A stretch of 64,000 nucleotides of DNA from the NCBI RefSeq assembly GCF_003943415.1, contig NZ_RJPK01000005.1, positions 31,100 through 95,099 on the forward strand, in the 5' to 3' direction. Under the pieces are notes generated by a model, which did no database searches, was not told the DNA's origin, and worked only from the letters and a program-made list of their open reading frames with translations. A program made the translations under genes and the position numbers. Within the stretch, counting starts at the first letter, position 1; every line of letters starts with the position of its first letter. Shown here in pieces: positions 9,066-18,671 of the stretch. This stretch comes from Streptococcus oralis. GTDB taxonomy: Bacteria > Bacillota > Bacilli > Lactobacillales > Streptococcaceae.

Positions 9066-10430
9066 ATGAAGGTTGTAAAATTTGGCGGAAGCTCTCTTGC
9101 CTCTGCTAGTCAGTTAGAAAAAGTTTTAAACATCGTTAAAAGCGATAAAGAACGCCGTTTTGTGGTCGTTTCTGCACCGGGTAAACGCAATGCTGAAGAT
9201 ACCAAGGTAACCGATGCCTTGATCAAATACTATCGTGATTATGTAGCGGGAAATGATATCAGCAAGAGCCAAAACTGGATCATCGATCGCTATGCGGCTA
9301 TGGTGAGCGAACTAGGCTTAAAACCATCAGTTCTAGAAAAAATTTCTAAAAGCATCCGTGCCTTAGCGACTCTTCCTATTGAAGAAAATGACTTTCTCTA
9401 TGACACCTTCCTAGCGGCTGGAGAAAATAACAATGCCAAACTCATTGCAGCCTACTTTAACCAAAACGGCGTCGATGCACGCTATGTTCACCCAAGAGAA
9501 GCTGGGATTGTTGTCACAAGTGAACCAGGAAACGCACGTATCATCCCATCTAGTTATGACAAGATTGAAGGCTTGGCTGATAGCAACGAGGTCCTTGTCA
9601 TCCCAGGTTTCTTTGGCGTAACTAAGGAAAATCAAATCTGTACTTTTTCACGTGGTGGATCCGACATAACTGGTTCCATCATCGCTGCAGGTGTTAAGGC
9701 TGATCTCTATGAAAACTTTACGGATGTAGACGGGATCTTTGCTGCCCATCCTGGTATTATCCACCAACCACACTCCATCCCTGAATTGACCTACCGTGAA
9801 ATGCGTGAGTTGGCCTATGCTGGATTTTCAGTTCTTCATGACGAAGCTCTTCTACCTGCTTACCGTGGAAAAATCCCTCTCGTTATCAAGAATACCAACA
9901 ATCCTGACCACCCAGGAACTCGTATCGTTCTGAAACACAGTAGTGATAAATTCCCAGTAGTAGGGATTGCTGGCGACTCAGGTTTCGTCAGTATCAATAT
10001 GTCTAAATACCTCATGAACCGCGAAGTTGGGTTTGGTCGCAAGGTTCTTCAAATCCTTGAGGACCTCAATATCGGTTGGGAACACATGCCTACAGGTATC
10101 GACGATCTTTCGATCATTCTCCGCTCCCGTGAGTTGACTCCTATCAAAGAAGAAGAAATTCTGCGTCAGTTGGTTCAAAAAGCAGAAGTGGACCATGCTG
10201 AAATCGAACACGACCTTTCCATCATTATGATTGTCGGAGAAAAAATGAAGAGTCACATCGGTGTAACAGCTACAGCGACACGTGCCCTATCTGAAAACAA
10301 AATCAACATCCAGATGATGTCCCAAGGTTCAAGCGAAGTTTCCATCATGTTTGTTGTCAATAAAGACCAAGAAAAGGCCGCTATTAAGGCGCTCTATCAT
10401 GCCTTTTTCGGTGAAAGTAAGGAAGACTAA
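9066..10430 (+). CDS. Aspartate kinase
   Basis: Phosphorylates aspartate, the entry step to lysine/diaminopimelate, threonine and methionine. 454 residues. The N-terminal KFGGSSLAS motif is the nucleotide-binding signature; the kinase core includes FSRGGSDITGSIIAAG and the aspartate-binding region TDVDGIFAAHPG. Two ACT-type regulatory segments fill the C-terminus (from about residue 310), implying amino-acid feedback. The symbol is left blank because which isozyme name applies cannot be told from the sequence. It stands opposite the fab cluster with its own promoter and is followed by a DUF956 gene only 2 nt downstream. Confidence 0.94.
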   Translation: MKVVKFGGSSLASASQLEKVLNIVKSDKERRFVVVSAPGKRNAEDTKVTDALIKYYRDYVAGNDISKSQNWIIDRYAAMVSELGLKPSVLEKISKSIRALATLPIEENDFLYDTFLAAGENNNAKLIAAYFNQNGVDARYVHPREAGIVVTSEPGNARIIPSSYDKIEGLADSNEVLVIPGFFGVTKENQICTFSRGGSDITGSIIAAGVKADLYENFTDVDGIFAAHPGIIHQPHSIPELTYREMRELAYAGFSVLHDEALLPAYRGKIPLVIKNTNNPDHPGTRIVLKHSSDKFPVVGIAGDSGFVSINMSKYLMNREVGFGRKVLQILEDLNIGWEHMPTGIDDLSIILRSRELTPIKEEEILRQLVQKAEVDHAEIEHDLSIIMIVGEKMKSHIGVTATATRALSENKINIQMMSQGSSEVSIMFVVNKDQEKAAIKALYHAFFGESKED

Positions 10431-10432
10431 TC

Positions 10433-10804
10433 ATGGCCCAATCACTCAATAAAGTCATTGACCTGCAAACTACTGGAACATCTTACCTCTCTATCTCTGG
10501 AAAGGTCGGGAAATTTCTAGTCGGGGATCAAGCCTTAGAGTTTTATCCCGATGTCAATGTTGAACAATATGTCCAAATTCCCTGGTCCAGCATTCAGCAA
10601 GTCGGAGCCAACGTAAGCGGCCGCAAGATCAGCCGCCACTTTGAAGTCTTCACCGACCAAGGTAAATTCCTCTTTGCCTCAAAAGACTCTGGGGCTATCC
10701 TCAAAATCGCTCGGGAAAAATTAGGAAACGAAAAGGTTGTGAAACTTCCGACTCTACTCCAAACCATTGGACAAAAATTTAAAAATCTATTTGCAAAAAA
10801 GTAG
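10433..10804 (+). CDS. DUF956 family protein (ManO-like)
   Basis: Small 123-residue soluble protein of the DUF956 family. The family is called ManO because members often sit beside the manLMN mannose PTS operon; its molecular role is not established. The body is a compact beta-rich domain with the sequence VPWSSIQQVGANVSG in slightly varied form (here IPWSSIQQ), and it ends in a basic tail. It starts 2 nt after the aspartate kinase stop and is surely co-transcribed with it. No mannose PTS genes lie in the window, so the name ManO should not be taken as functional evidence. The -35 of the serS promoter overlaps its 3' end. Confidence 0.75.
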   Translation: MAQSLNKVIDLQTTGTSYLSISGKVGKFLVGDQALEFYPDVNVEQYVQIPWSSIQQVGANVSGRKISRHFEVFTDQGKFLFASKDSGAILKIAREKLGNEKVVKLPTLLQTIGQKFKNLFAKK

Positions 10805-10819
10805 AAACTTTAGTATAAT
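10791..10819 (+). promoter_or_regulatory. Promoter of the serS T-box transcript
   Basis: TTGCAA (10791-10796, inside the DUF956 gene) and TATAAT (10814-10819) with 17-nt spacing. The leader begins a few bases later. Confidence 0.8.
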
Positions 10820-11004
10820 CATAGCAACGGATAAGTAGGTTATCCTCTTCTTTCAGAAAGTCTGCGGGTGCTGCGAGCAGATAGGAGGGATAGGTGAAAT
10901 TCTACCGTTATTCACAATTAAATACCGAATCAAGTGCACACCTGTGAAGTTGGATGGAACCGTGGCCCTGCCACTCCAACGCTTTGTTAGGTGTGCTTTT
11001 TTCA
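10820..11004 (+). promoter_or_regulatory. T-box riboswitch (serine) upstream of serS
   Basis: A stem I base (AACGG / CCGTT), an AGTA-like box, and a specifier-loop UCU serine codon at 10901-10903 followed by the usual A. The T-box core TGGAACCGTGG lies at 10955-10965, flanked by GTTGGA / TCCAAC arms. A terminator stem GCACACCT (10936-10943) pairs with AGGTGTGC (10989-10996) and is followed by six T. Uncharged tRNA-Ser should stabilise the antiterminator and switch serS on. Confidence 0.92.
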
Positions 11005-11017
11005 TAAAGGAGTTCTT

Positions 11018-12292
11018 ATGTTAGATATCAAACGTATTCGTACAGACTTTGATGCTGTCGCTGAAAAATTGGCTACACGTGGTGTAGATGCTACAGTCTT
11101 GAACGAGATGAAAGAAATCGACGCTAAACGTCGTGATATCTTGGTCAAGGTCGAAAACCTCAAGGCAGAACGTAACACAGTTTCTGCAGAGATTGCTCAA
11201 GCCAAGCGCAATAAGGAGAATGCTGATGACAAGATTGCTGCTATGCAAGCTCTCTCTGCTGAGGTCAAATCCTTGGATGCTGAATTGGCAGAAATCGATG
11301 CTAAATTGACAGAATTTACCACTACTCTTCCAAACATCCCAGCTGACAGCGTTCCTGTTGGAGCTGATGAGGATGACAACGTTGAAGTTCGCCGTTGGGG
11401 AACTCCACGCGAGTTTGACTTTGAACCAAAAGCTCACTGGGATCTGGGTGAAGACCTCGGTATCCTTGACTGGGAACGTGGTGGAAAAGTGACGGGTGCT
11501 CGTTTCCTTTTCTATAAAGGTCTTGGCGCTCGTTTGGAACGTGCCATCTATAACTTTATGTTGGATGAGCATGGCAAGGAAGGCTATACGGAAGTCATCA
11601 CACCTTACATGGTTAACCACGATTCTATGTTTGGTACTGGTCAATATCCAAAATTCAAGGAAGATACCTTTGAATTGAGTGACACCAACTTTGTCTTGAT
11701 TCCGACTGCTGAAGTCCCACTGACCAACTACTACCGTGATGAAATCCTTGACGGAAAAGACCTGCCAATCTACTTCACTGCTATGAGTCCATCTTTCCGT
11801 TCTGAAGCAGGTTCTGCTGGTCGTGATACACGTGGCTTGATCCGTTTGCACCAATTCCACAAGGTTGAAATGGTTAAATTTGCCAAACCAGAAGAATCTT
11901 ATGAAGAATTAGAAAAAATGACAGCCAACGCTGAAAATATTCTTCAAAAGCTTAATCTTCCATACCGTGTGGTTGCGCTCTCTACTGGAGACATGGGCTT
12001 CTCAGCTGCCAAGACTTACGATTTGGAAGTTTGGATTCCAGCACAAAATACTTACCGTGAAATCTCAAGCTGTTCAAATACTGAAGATTTCCAAGCTCGT
12101 CGTGCCCAAATCCGTTACCGTGATGAAGCTGATGGCAAGGTGAAGCTGCTTCACACCTTGAACGGTTCTGGACTTGCAGTTGGACGTACGGTGGCTGCTA
12201 TTCTTGAAAACTACCAAAATGAAGATGGTTCTGTAACCATCCCTGAAGTTCTTCGTCCATATATGGGTGGCGCTGAAGTTATCAAACCATAA
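11018..12292 (+). CDS. serS: Seryl-tRNA synthetase
   Basis: Charges tRNA-Ser with serine. 424 residues, class II synthetase. The N-terminal half (to about residue 105) is the antiparallel coiled-coil arm that binds the tRNA variable arm. Motif 2 is [20 protein letters not shown] and motif 3 includes [16 protein letters not shown] start it at the ATG at 11018 ([11 protein letters not shown]), which has AAAGGAG 7 nt upstream; a longer in-frame GTG at 10991 lies within the T-box terminator and is not credible. Expression is governed by the T-box leader. Confidence 0.97.
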   Translation: MLDIKRIRTDFDAVAEKLATRGVDATVLNEMKEIDAKRRDILVKVENLKAERNTVSAEIAQAKRNKENADDKIAAMQALSAEVKSLDAELAEIDAKLTEFTTTLPNIPADSVPVGADEDDNVEVRRWGTPREFDFEPKAHWDLGEDLGILDWERGGKVTGARFLFYKGLGARLERAIYNFMLDEHGKEGYTEVITPYMVNHDSMFGTGQYPKFKEDTFELSDTNFVLIPTAEVPLTNYYRDEILDGKDLPIYFTAMSPSFRSEAGSAGRDTRGLIRLHQFHKVEMVKFAKPEESYEELEKMTANAENILQKLNLPYRVVALSTGDMGFSAAKTYDLEVWIPAQNTYREISSCSNTEDFQARRAQIRYRDEADGKVKLLHTLNGSGLAVGRTVAAILENYQNEDGSVTIPEVLRPYMGGAEVIKP

Positions 12293-12297
12293 AAAAT

Positions 12298-12330
12298 AAG
12301 GCCTAGCTAGATAATAGCTAGACCTTTTTT
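12298..12330. terminator. Terminator between serS and the TDT-family gene
   Basis: A hairpin with arms CTAGCTA / TAGCTAG and a five-base loop, flanked by GG/CC and followed by six T on the plus strand. It overlaps the last codons of the convergent minus-strand gene. Confidence 0.8.
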
Positions 12331-13217
12331 CGTAACCAAATTAGATAACCACTCAAGACAAAGAGTAAAATAATCAGGCAAAGGAGGGTTTCAGCCAATA
12401 CCAGATAATCCAGAAAAGGAAGTTTCAAAATTCCCTGAGCCATCTTGAGCGATGTAGCTGTGATGATGGTTGGAAAGGTGAGAGCTGAGAAGGCTGGCTG
12501 AAAGCCTTCTTTTAAAATATTAGGCAAGCGAGTCAAAACGAAGATGAAAAACAACTGAGAGACAAGCATCAGCAGTAACAAGGCCCAGGTCGGAAGAGTA
12601 ACTCCACCGATACGCACCAGAGCAGCTAAGAGCAAAGAAAAAGGAGCACAGTAGATTCCTTCTTGCCCTAGTAGAGCTGGAGTCAATGGTTTTTTCTTTA
12701 AATCACTGTAAATCAACGGATAGAGAAAACAAGTAGCGAGAAAGCCGAAAGTCACCGTTAGATAGGCAATCTGAATCAGACCAACGACTGGATAGGTCAA
12801 GGCTGCCACTGCTATTCCCACATAAAGTACTGTCCAGCTTGGTGTTGCACTAGCTCTTTCTTCCACTCCAACAAAGCGACGAGAAAAATAAGCAATCAAA
12901 GCGAGATCCAAAATAAAAGAAAACCACCACAAAAGCTGGGCTAGGATAGGCATAGACGGAACTAGTCGCAAGACATAGGTCGAGAAAATCATCCCAGCCA
13001 TAGGAAAAGTGGCCATCCCAGATAAGAGAGGAGCTTTAGTTAATTCTCGTTTGGTTTCAGACCAATTTCTTAGATGAAGAAGGAGAAAGAAAATCCATAA
13101 GACCAATCCAGTCAAACTAAATAGGTGCGAAAGAACAGGCCAAGTATCCGCAATCAGGTTTCCTGCACCTGCCAAACCTAACAAACAACCAGAAAATACC
13201 AAGGGGAGTTCTTTCAT
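12318..13217 (-). CDS. TDT-family membrane transporter (SLAC1/TehA-like)
   Basis: 299-residue membrane protein with about ten hydrophobic helices and short loops, matching the tellurite-resistance/dicarboxylate transporter family. Homologues in streptococci were once mislabelled exfoliative toxin; nothing here supports toxin activity. A characteristic segment is PLLSGMATFPMAGMIF, which places conserved small residues and a Phe in the predicted pore helix, as in SLAC1/TehA anion channels. The substrate cannot be assigned. Stands alone, with its 3' end overlapping the serS terminator. Confidence 0.72.
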   Translation of the reverse strand: MKELPLVFSGCLLGLAGAGNLIADTWPVLSHLFSLTGLVLWIFFLLLHLRNWSETKRELTKAPLLSGMATFPMAGMIFSTYVLRLVPSMPILAQLLWWFSFILDLALIAYFSRRFVGVEERASATPSWTVLYVGIAVAALTYPVVGLIQIAYLTVTFGFLATCFLYPLIYSDLKKKPLTPALLGQEGIYCAPFSLLLAALVRIGGVTLPTWALLLLMLVSQLFFIFVLTRLPNILKEGFQPAFSALTFPTIITATSLKMAQGILKLPFLDYLVLAETLLCLIILLFVLSGYLIWLRKKV

Positions 13218-13277
13218 GGCAACCTCCGTTAATCATATTATTATCAGTATAGCATAAAAGCCTTTAAAATAGCATAG

Positions 13278-13312
13278 AAAAATGAAGACTGGGTAGATCA
13301 GCCTTCATTTTA
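13278..13312 (-). terminator. Terminator of the AhpD-like gene
   Basis: Minus-strand hairpin with AAAATGAAG / CTTCATTTT arms and an inner CTG/CAG pair, followed by a T run, just beyond the 13326 stop codon. Confidence 0.75.
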
Positions 13313-13325
13313 TTTATGATTCGAA

Positions 13326-13874
13326 CTAGGCATAGGGTTGCAACTCTGGGTTGATTGGCGTATTGGCTAGGTTATTGGCATAATTACAAAGACTGGCAAG
13401 ACTAACACCGAGAACCACATCCAAGGCATTTTGTTGCGTGTAGCCAGCTTCCAAAAATTCAGTCAAGGCTTCATCTCCTACACGCCCTTTGGTATTGATT
13501 ACCGCCAAGGTAAACTTAGCTAGAGTATCTAGTTTTGGGTCTGTCTCGATTGGAGTACGGTTGCGGAGAGCTTGGAGAAGATCATCATTCATCTGGATTT
13601 GTTTGATTGAAAAGGCAGTATGACCAGCGACGCAGAAAGCACAACCATTGGTTACAGCAGCTGTGATTTGCACCACTTCACGCTCTACTGGCGTCAAGCT
13701 ATTGCGGCGGTTGATGGCTCCGACAGTTCGGTAGGCTTCTAGAGCAGTAGGAGCATTGGCCAAGAGACCAATCAGATTGGGAATATAGCCATTGTTATCT
13801 TTTTCTACTGTTTCAAGAACTTCTTTCACTTCTGCTGGTGCTGATTCTACTGTGTGGATGGTAAATGTTGTCAT
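13326..13874 (-). CDS. Carboxymuconolactone decarboxylase/AhpD-like protein
   Basis: 182 residues of the AhpD-like all-helical superfamily. The redox-type motif Cys78-X2-Cys81-X3-His85 (NGCAFCVAGHTAF), preceded by a Glu-rich helix (EREVVQI, residues 64-70), matches the peroxidase-type subfamily in which the two cysteines act as a reducible disulfide. A role in peroxide or alkylhydroperoxide defence is plausible in a hydrogen-peroxide-producing streptococcus but is inference. It is monocistronic, with its own terminator. Confidence 0.8.
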   Translation of the reverse strand: MTTFTIHTVESAPAEVKEVLETVEKDNNGYIPNLIGLLANAPTALEAYRTVGAINRRNSLTPVEREVVQITAAVTNGCAFCVAGHTAFSIKQIQMNDDLLQALRNRTPIETDPKLDTLAKFTLAVINTKGRVGDEALTEFLEAGYTQQNALDVVLGVSLASLCNYANNLANTPINPELQPYA

Positions 13875-13978
13875 AAGAAACCTCTTTTCATTTTATTGTC
13901 ATTTAGTCTATCATAGAATTTTCCACTTGGATAATATATATTTTCAATCGCCTTGATAAAAAATGTCTATGAAATGAA

Positions 13979-14002
13979 AAAAATCACACTAAAAGTGTGA
14001 TT
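13979..14002 (-). terminator. Terminator of the AGCS symporter gene
   Basis: Minus-strand hairpin ATCACACT / AGTGTGAT with a short loop and a following run of T, beginning 4 nt after the 14006 stop. Confidence 0.85.
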
Positions 14003-14005
14003 GGA

Positions 14006-15328
14006 TTAGTGTTTAAAATACTTTTTAGTCTCAGCAATGACGACTGGCGACAAAACTAAGAGGGCAATCAAGTTAGGCAATGCCATCAAGGCATTGACGA
14101 TATCTGCGATAATCCAAACCATATCCAACTCGATAAATCCTCCCAACAAGACCATGAGCACAAAGACAACTCGATAGAGCCAGATAAAGCGAACGCCAAA
14201 GAGAAACTCAAAACAGCGCTCTCCGTAATAGTTCCAACCGAGAATAGTCGTAAAGGCAAAAAGCACAAGGAAAATAGTCAAAAGAGCAGGACCAAAATGT
14301 GAAAAAACTGTTGAGAAGGCTGACTGGGTCAAGGCAACTCCATTCAAATCACCGCTCCAAACACCAGTTACCAAGATCGTCAGACCTGTCAGAGTACAGA
14401 TAATCAACGTATCAATAAAGGTTCCTGTCATGGAAATCAAGCCTTGCTCAACAGGCTCATTAGTCTTAGCTGCAGCCGCTGCAATCGGAGCTGAACCAAG
14501 ACCAGATTCGTTAGAAAAGACTCCTCGCGCCACACCATTTTGGATAGCCATCCGAATGCTGGCACCTGCAAAACCACCTACCGCAGCAGCTGGACTAAAG
14601 GCTGAAGTAAAGATGAGGGCAAGTGTGGCTGGGATTTTCTCAATATTAAAGAGAATAACTGTAAGAGTTCCCAAAATATAGACAATAGCCATAAATGGAA
14701 CGACTGCTGTCGAAACCTTAGAAATAGATTTGAGTCCACCAAAGACTGCAATCGCTACAAAAACAGACAAAACGAGAGCTGTGATAGCTGGATCAATTTG
14801 AGCTGTATTTTGAATGGATTCTGTAATCGAATTGACTTGGGTGAAGGTACCAATCCCTAGAAGGGCTACCAATACACCCGCTAGGGCAAAGAAGATAGCA
14901 AGGGGGCGCCACTTTTCCCCCATTCCCAAAAGGATGTAGTGCATGGGCCCTCCAGCTACAGCGCCGTTTGCATCCTTGCTACGGTATTTGATAGCCAGTA
15001 AACCTTCTGCATACTTGGTTGCCATCCCAAAGAAGGCAGCCATCCACATCCAAAAGAGAGCGCCTGGTCCCCCAACCTTAATGGCTGTCGCGACCCCGAT
15101 GATATTTCCCGTACCAACAGTGGCTGCTAGAGCCGTACAGAGAGCAGCAAAGCTCGACACATCACCGTGCCCCTTATCCTTGGTAAAGATCAACTGAAAG
15201 GCCTTAGGAAGACGAGCCACCTGCAAAAGGCTTAGTCGGATGGTCAAATAGATACCCGTTCCGACCAATAAGATCAAGAGGGGAGGCCCCCAAACGAAAG
15301 CATCAAGCGCTTTTAGCAATTCTAACAT
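14006..15328 (-). CDS. Sodium:alanine/glycine symporter (AGCS family)
   Basis: 440-residue membrane protein that imports a small neutral amino acid with sodium. Family signatures: ATVGTGNIIGVATAI near residue 70, GPGALFWMWMAAFFGMATKYAEGLLA, and GVARGVFSNESGLGSAPIAAAAAKT in the middle. About 11 membrane segments. The leader is a glycine riboswitch, so glycine is the most likely physiological substrate or signal, although family members also carry alanine. The ATG at 15326-15328 has an AGGAGT site upstream. Confidence 0.93.
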   Translation of the reverse strand: MLELLKALDAFVWGPPLLILLVGTGIYLTIRLSLLQVARLPKAFQLIFTKDKGHGDVSSFAALCTALAATVGTGNIIGVATAIKVGGPGALFWMWMAAFFGMATKYAEGLLAIKYRSKDANGAVAGGPMHYILLGMGEKWRPLAIFFALAGVLVALLGIGTFTQVNSITESIQNTAQIDPAITALVLSVFVAIAVFGGLKSISKVSTAVVPFMAIVYILGTLTVILFNIEKIPATLALIFTSAFSPAAAVGGFAGASIRMAIQNGVARGVFSNESGLGSAPIAAAAAKTNEPVEQGLISMTGTFIDTLIICTLTGLTILVTGVWSGDLNGVALTQSAFSTVFSHFGPALLTIFLVLFAFTTILGWNYYGERCFEFLFGVRFIWLYRVVFVLMVLLGGFIELDMVWIIADIVNALMALPNLIALLVLSPVVIAETKKYFKH

Positions 15329-15349
15329 ATCCTACTCCTATCCTTCAAC

Positions 15350-15386
15350 CCCAAAAGAAAGAGCACATGCAAGATACATGTACTCT
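15350..15386 (-). terminator. Intrinsic terminator in the glycine riboswitch expression platform
   Basis: Minus-strand arms GAGTACATG (15377-15385) and CATGTGCTC (15361-15369), followed by TTTCTTTT. The hairpin lies between aptamer and start codon, so it is the likely switching element. Confidence 0.8.
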
Positions 15387-15399
15387 GGAATGCTTAGAT

Positions 15400-15510
15400 A
15401 AATGCCTAAAAGCGGTCTATCTTAGCTCTGTCCTTTTACCTGAGAGTTTGAGCAGTTGCCTGCCTTGCCCCTTCGGTGCCTTTACGGTCTCTCCAGAGTT
15501 CCGTCCATTT
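15400..15510 (-). promoter_or_regulatory. Glycine riboswitch aptamer (apparently single)
   Basis: The minus strand reads CTGGAGAGACCG, GGCACCGAAGGGGCAA, and AACTCTCAGGTAAAAGGACA, then GAG: the conserved glycine aptamer core. Only one full aptamer is visible; the upstream side holds a short helix rather than a second aptamer. It controls the AGCS symporter. Together with its promoter and terminator it accounts for the 346-nt gap between the symporter and mutS2. Confidence 0.93.
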
Positions 15511-15581
15511 ACAGTCATGGAAAACAAACTTTTCTCCATTTCTATTAAACTTCATTCGGTGTTGGTATTTTATTTTTTATT

Positions 15582-15610
15582 ATTCTACAAGAAAAGTTAG
15601 CCTTTGTCAA
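15582..15610 (-). promoter_or_regulatory. Promoter of the glycine riboswitch/symporter transcript
   Basis: Minus-strand TTGACA (15605-15610) and TAGAAT (15582-15587) with 17-nt spacing. Confidence 0.75.
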
Positions 15611-15674
15611 TGTTTTCTATGAAAATTTTTAGTTTTCATTTCTTTTTTTCAGAAAGATTGACTCCTTCTTCTCT

Positions 15675-18011
15675 CTATCCTTTAAAGGTCACAATGGTTG
15701 CGCCACTACCGCCAGCATTCTGTGGAGCATAGCCAAAACTCTTGACATGTTTGTTTCTTTGCAGGTATTTGGTGACGCCCTCACGGATGACTCCTGTTCC
15801 GATACCATGGATGATGTCGACTTGCGCCATGTTATTGAGCAGGGCTTGGTCGATAAAGGCGTCCAGCTCATTCATGGCCTCTTCGTACCGTTTGCCTCGG
15901 AGATCCAGTCTCGCTTGCGGACCACGACCAGAAGCACGTTTGACGACATTGACTTGTTTTTTCTTGACTGGGACTTCTTGTTGGGCCTGAACAAGGTCAA
16001 ATTCTTTCTCTTCCAAGGTCATCTTGATCAAACCAACTTGGGCTTCCCAACGGCCGTCCTTAAGCTGATTGGTCAAGGTTCCACGTTGGCCATAACTGAG
16101 AACCACGATATCATCTCCAACCTTTGGAGCTCGTTTTTTCTTGGCTTTTTGAAGGACCTTGTTTTTGGACAAGTCGACTTTTTCAGGGGCCAGTTTTTTC
16201 AGTTCAGCCTTGGCTTCAATGATTTCATGGGGTTTGAGTTGAGACTTACTGTGGAGGTTCTTGAGAATCTGATCACTCTCACTTAGCGCTAGTTCCACAA
16301 TCTCAGCAGCTTGTTCACGCGCCTTGTTGAGCTCAGTTTCCTTTTCACGATTGAGTTCGTTGTAGAGCTTTTTAAGAGCTCGGTTCATCTTAAGGTTTTC
16401 TTGCTCCACCTCACGGATATTGTCCAAGCGTTTACGGCTTTCCAATGTCTGCTCTTCCAATTGTTCAATGATGCGGTTGACGTCATTATCTTGGTTGACC
16501 TGCTGGCTGGCATCCCCGACGATGACATCTGACAAGCCCAGGCGCTTAGCAATTTCAAAGGCATTACTTCGACCAGGAACTCCCTGCATAAAGCGATAAG
16601 TCGGACGCAAGCTGGCTGTATCAAACTCCATGCTGGCATTTTGCACAAAGGCTGTCTCGATACCATAAGCCTTGAGTTCTGGATAGTGGGTCGTCGCCAT
16701 GGTCTTAACCTGACGGAGACGAAGATCCTCCAAAATAGCCATAGCAAGGGCTGCTCCTTCCTGCGGATCGGTCCCTGCCCCTAGCTCATCTAGCAATAAG
16801 AGCGAGTGCTGGTTGACCTTGCCAAGAATATCTACGATATTGGTCATGTGACTGGAGAAGGTAGACAAGCTTTGCTCGATAGACTGCTCATCCCCAATAT
16901 CTGCGAAGATTTCTTCGAAAATACCGACACGGCTTCCCTTGTCTGCTAAAATGGGCAAGCCTGACTGGGCCATAAGTTGAGTCAAGCCCAAGGTTTTGAG
17001 CATGATGGTCTTCCCACCCGTATTGGGACCTGTAATGACAATGGCCGTTAATTCCTTACCGAAGTGTACATCGTTTGCGACAGCATTTTTAACCAAAGGA
17101 TGGCGAACATGAAGGAGTTGAATTTCTTGATTCTCTGAAAGTTGAGGAACGACTGCTTGTCTTTCTTGAATGAAACGCACTTTGGCACGAATCAAATCTA
17201 GGTGCCCGATAATCCAAGCGTCATTAGCAATCTCTGCAGCATGAGGACGGACCCGTTCCGATAACTCCTGCAGGATACGAATCATCTCATAGCGCTCATC
17301 AGCTCGCAGACTCGCGATTTCTTCGCTTAGTTTCACGACCTCACGTGGCTCGATATAGACCGTATTTCCACTGGCAGAGATGTCGTGGACAACACCTGCA
17401 ATCTTGTTGCGGTAGGTGTTCTTGACGGGTAAGACCTGACGGCCATTTCTGCTAGCGATTATCCCTTCGGTCAACATCTGAGCTTTTTGCTTGAGCAAGT
17501 CTTGCAAGACATCTCGAACCTGACTCTCGCTATCATGGATTTTCCGACGGATGCGTGCCAATTCTTCACTAGCGAAATTTTCGATGAAGCCTGCGTCATT
17601 TAGGGCTTGGAGACTCCCTTGCAAGTGTGGAAAATCATGCAGTTTTTCAAACCATCTCGCCAGCTGCTCCAAGCGTACATTTTCAAGATTGGCATAAAAA
17701 CCTTGCAACTCTCTGCTAGCAAGCAAGACCCGTTTGAGGAGCAGGAACTCCTCAATATTGAGGTCCGCCCCCATCTCCAGACGCTTGCAAACAGCTGAAA
17801 TCTCACGTGTCGCTAGGATGGTAAAGTGAGGCTGCTCCACAAATAGGGCTTGCATTTCCTCCATCTCAGCAAAAGCCTGTTTGATTTTATCCTCCTTGGT
17901 AGTCGGAGCCAAAGCTTTTAGCTCCTCTAGGCCTTGTTCTGTTAGGATATGAGGTTCAAACAAGGCTTTAATTTTATTAAATTCTAAGGTTTCTAGTATT
18001 TTTGTATTCAT
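15675..18011 (-). CDS. mutS2: MutS2 family ATPase with Smr domain
   Basis: 778 residues, typical for MutS2. Helical core and clamp, then the MutS-type ATPase with Walker [14 protein letters not shown] near residue 330 and Walker [17 protein letters not shown], a coiled-coil region at about 510-620, and a C-terminal Smr nuclease domain with [11 protein letters not shown] and [12 protein letters not shown]. Established roles in Firmicutes are suppression of recombination and rescue of collided ribosomes. It follows cvpA on the same strand but a terminator-like hairpin separates them. Confidence 0.95.
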   Translation of the reverse strand: MNTKILETLEFNKIKALFEPHILTEQGLEELKALAPTTKEDKIKQAFAEMEEMQALFVEQPHFTILATREISAVCKRLEMGADLNIEEFLLLKRVLLASRELQGFYANLENVRLEQLARWFEKLHDFPHLQGSLQALNDAGFIENFASEELARIRRKIHDSESQVRDVLQDLLKQKAQMLTEGIIASRNGRQVLPVKNTYRNKIAGVVHDISASGNTVYIEPREVVKLSEEIASLRADERYEMIRILQELSERVRPHAAEIANDAWIIGHLDLIRAKVRFIQERQAVVPQLSENQEIQLLHVRHPLVKNAVANDVHFGKELTAIVITGPNTGGKTIMLKTLGLTQLMAQSGLPILADKGSRVGIFEEIFADIGDEQSIEQSLSTFSSHMTNIVDILGKVNQHSLLLLDELGAGTDPQEGAALAMAILEDLRLRQVKTMATTHYPELKAYGIETAFVQNASMEFDTASLRPTYRFMQGVPGRSNAFEIAKRLGLSDVIVGDASQQVNQDNDVNRIIEQLEEQTLESRKRLDNIREVEQENLKMNRALKKLYNELNREKETELNKAREQAAEIVELALSESDQILKNLHSKSQLKPHEIIEAKAELKKLAPEKVDLSKNKVLQKAKKKRAPKVGDDIVVLSYGQRGTLTNQLKDGRWEAQVGLIKMTLEEKEFDLVQAQQEVPVKKKQVNVVKRASGRGPQARLDLRGKRYEEAMNELDAFIDQALLNNMAQVDIIHGIGTGVIREGVTKYLQRNKHVKSFGYAPQNAGGSGATIVTFKG

Positions 18012-18100
18012 ATTCTTTCCTTGTATGCTTGTTTACAAGATTATAGTAACTAGAGGTTTTGGACTTACCTCGTCCTAGTCGTCCAATCTGTAAACAAAGG

Positions 18101-18122
18101 GCTAGGAAAAATCCCGCCCTTT
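18101..18122 (-). terminator. Terminator-like hairpin after cvpA
   Basis: Minus strand GGGCGGGA-TTTT-TCCTAGCCC followed by TTTGTTT. It lies directly after the cvpA stop and before mutS2. Confidence 0.6.
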
Positions 18123-18671
18123 TTATCCGATTAAATTTGTCACCCAGAGTTGTTTGATAAAGTTTGTCGTGAAAGGGACACTTTGGATGATGTGTTTAGC
18201 TACGATACTTTTTTCAAGTGAATTTTGAATGACTGCCAGAGGCACCGTTGCAAGAATGGTCAAAGCCATTTGCAAGGCGAATAAGGTTACCAATAGCGAC
18301 AAAGCCCCCGCACTAACCCGAAACCACTTGCCACCTAGTGTTTTAACTGGAATCAAATGTAGGAACAAACCGATAAAACGTCCGATAGTGTAACAAATTC
18401 CGAAAACTAGAAGGTAGGCTATCCCCGCATAAAAGACCTTATCTAGCTGAAAAAGCTGACCTGAAGGGAAGAAAAAGGTACCCTGTCCTTCCTGAGGATT
18501 GGCATAAGGGACAAGCAAGTGAAGTTGATCTCCCAGCGATTTATAAAACTGACTAGCAACAAAGGCTGAAATCACTGCAACGAGAAAATAATAAACTTGC
18601 AACACCAAACCTCTACGGTGGCCGATGTAAAAACCCCAAGCTAGAACTAGTAAGAGAAGGATCGAAATCAT
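18123..18671 (-). CDS. CvpA family membrane protein
   Basis: 182 residues with four predicted membrane helices, beginning MISILLLLVLAWGFYIGHRRGL, the typical CvpA-family N-terminus with the conserved G-x-RRG turn. The founding member is needed for colicin V production in E. coli, but the role in streptococci is unknown. The ATG overlaps the stop of the ZapA-like gene by 4 nt, so the pair is coupled. Confidence 0.82.
   Translation of the reverse strand: MISILLLLVLAWGFYIGHRRGLVLQVYYFLVAVISAFVASQFYKSLGDQLHLLVPYANPQEGQGTFFFPSGQLFQLDKVFYAGIAYLLVFGICYTIGRFIGLFLHLIPVKTLGGKWFRVSAGALSLLVTLFALQMALTILATVPLAVIQNSLEKSIVAKHIIQSVPFTTNFIKQLWVTNLIG

Noticed and set aside
11021..11860. 279-codon open frame opposite serS
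   Set aside because: Exactly antisense to a highly conserved synthetase, with no ribosome site and no domain; a codon-bias shadow.
12318..13217. Exfoliative toxin annotation often given to this gene's homologues
   Set aside because: The sequence is an integral membrane TDT-type transporter, not a secreted serine protease.
15747..16286. 179-codon open frame opposite mutS2
   Set aside because: Antisense within the conserved Smr and linker region; no start signals or recognisable protein features.
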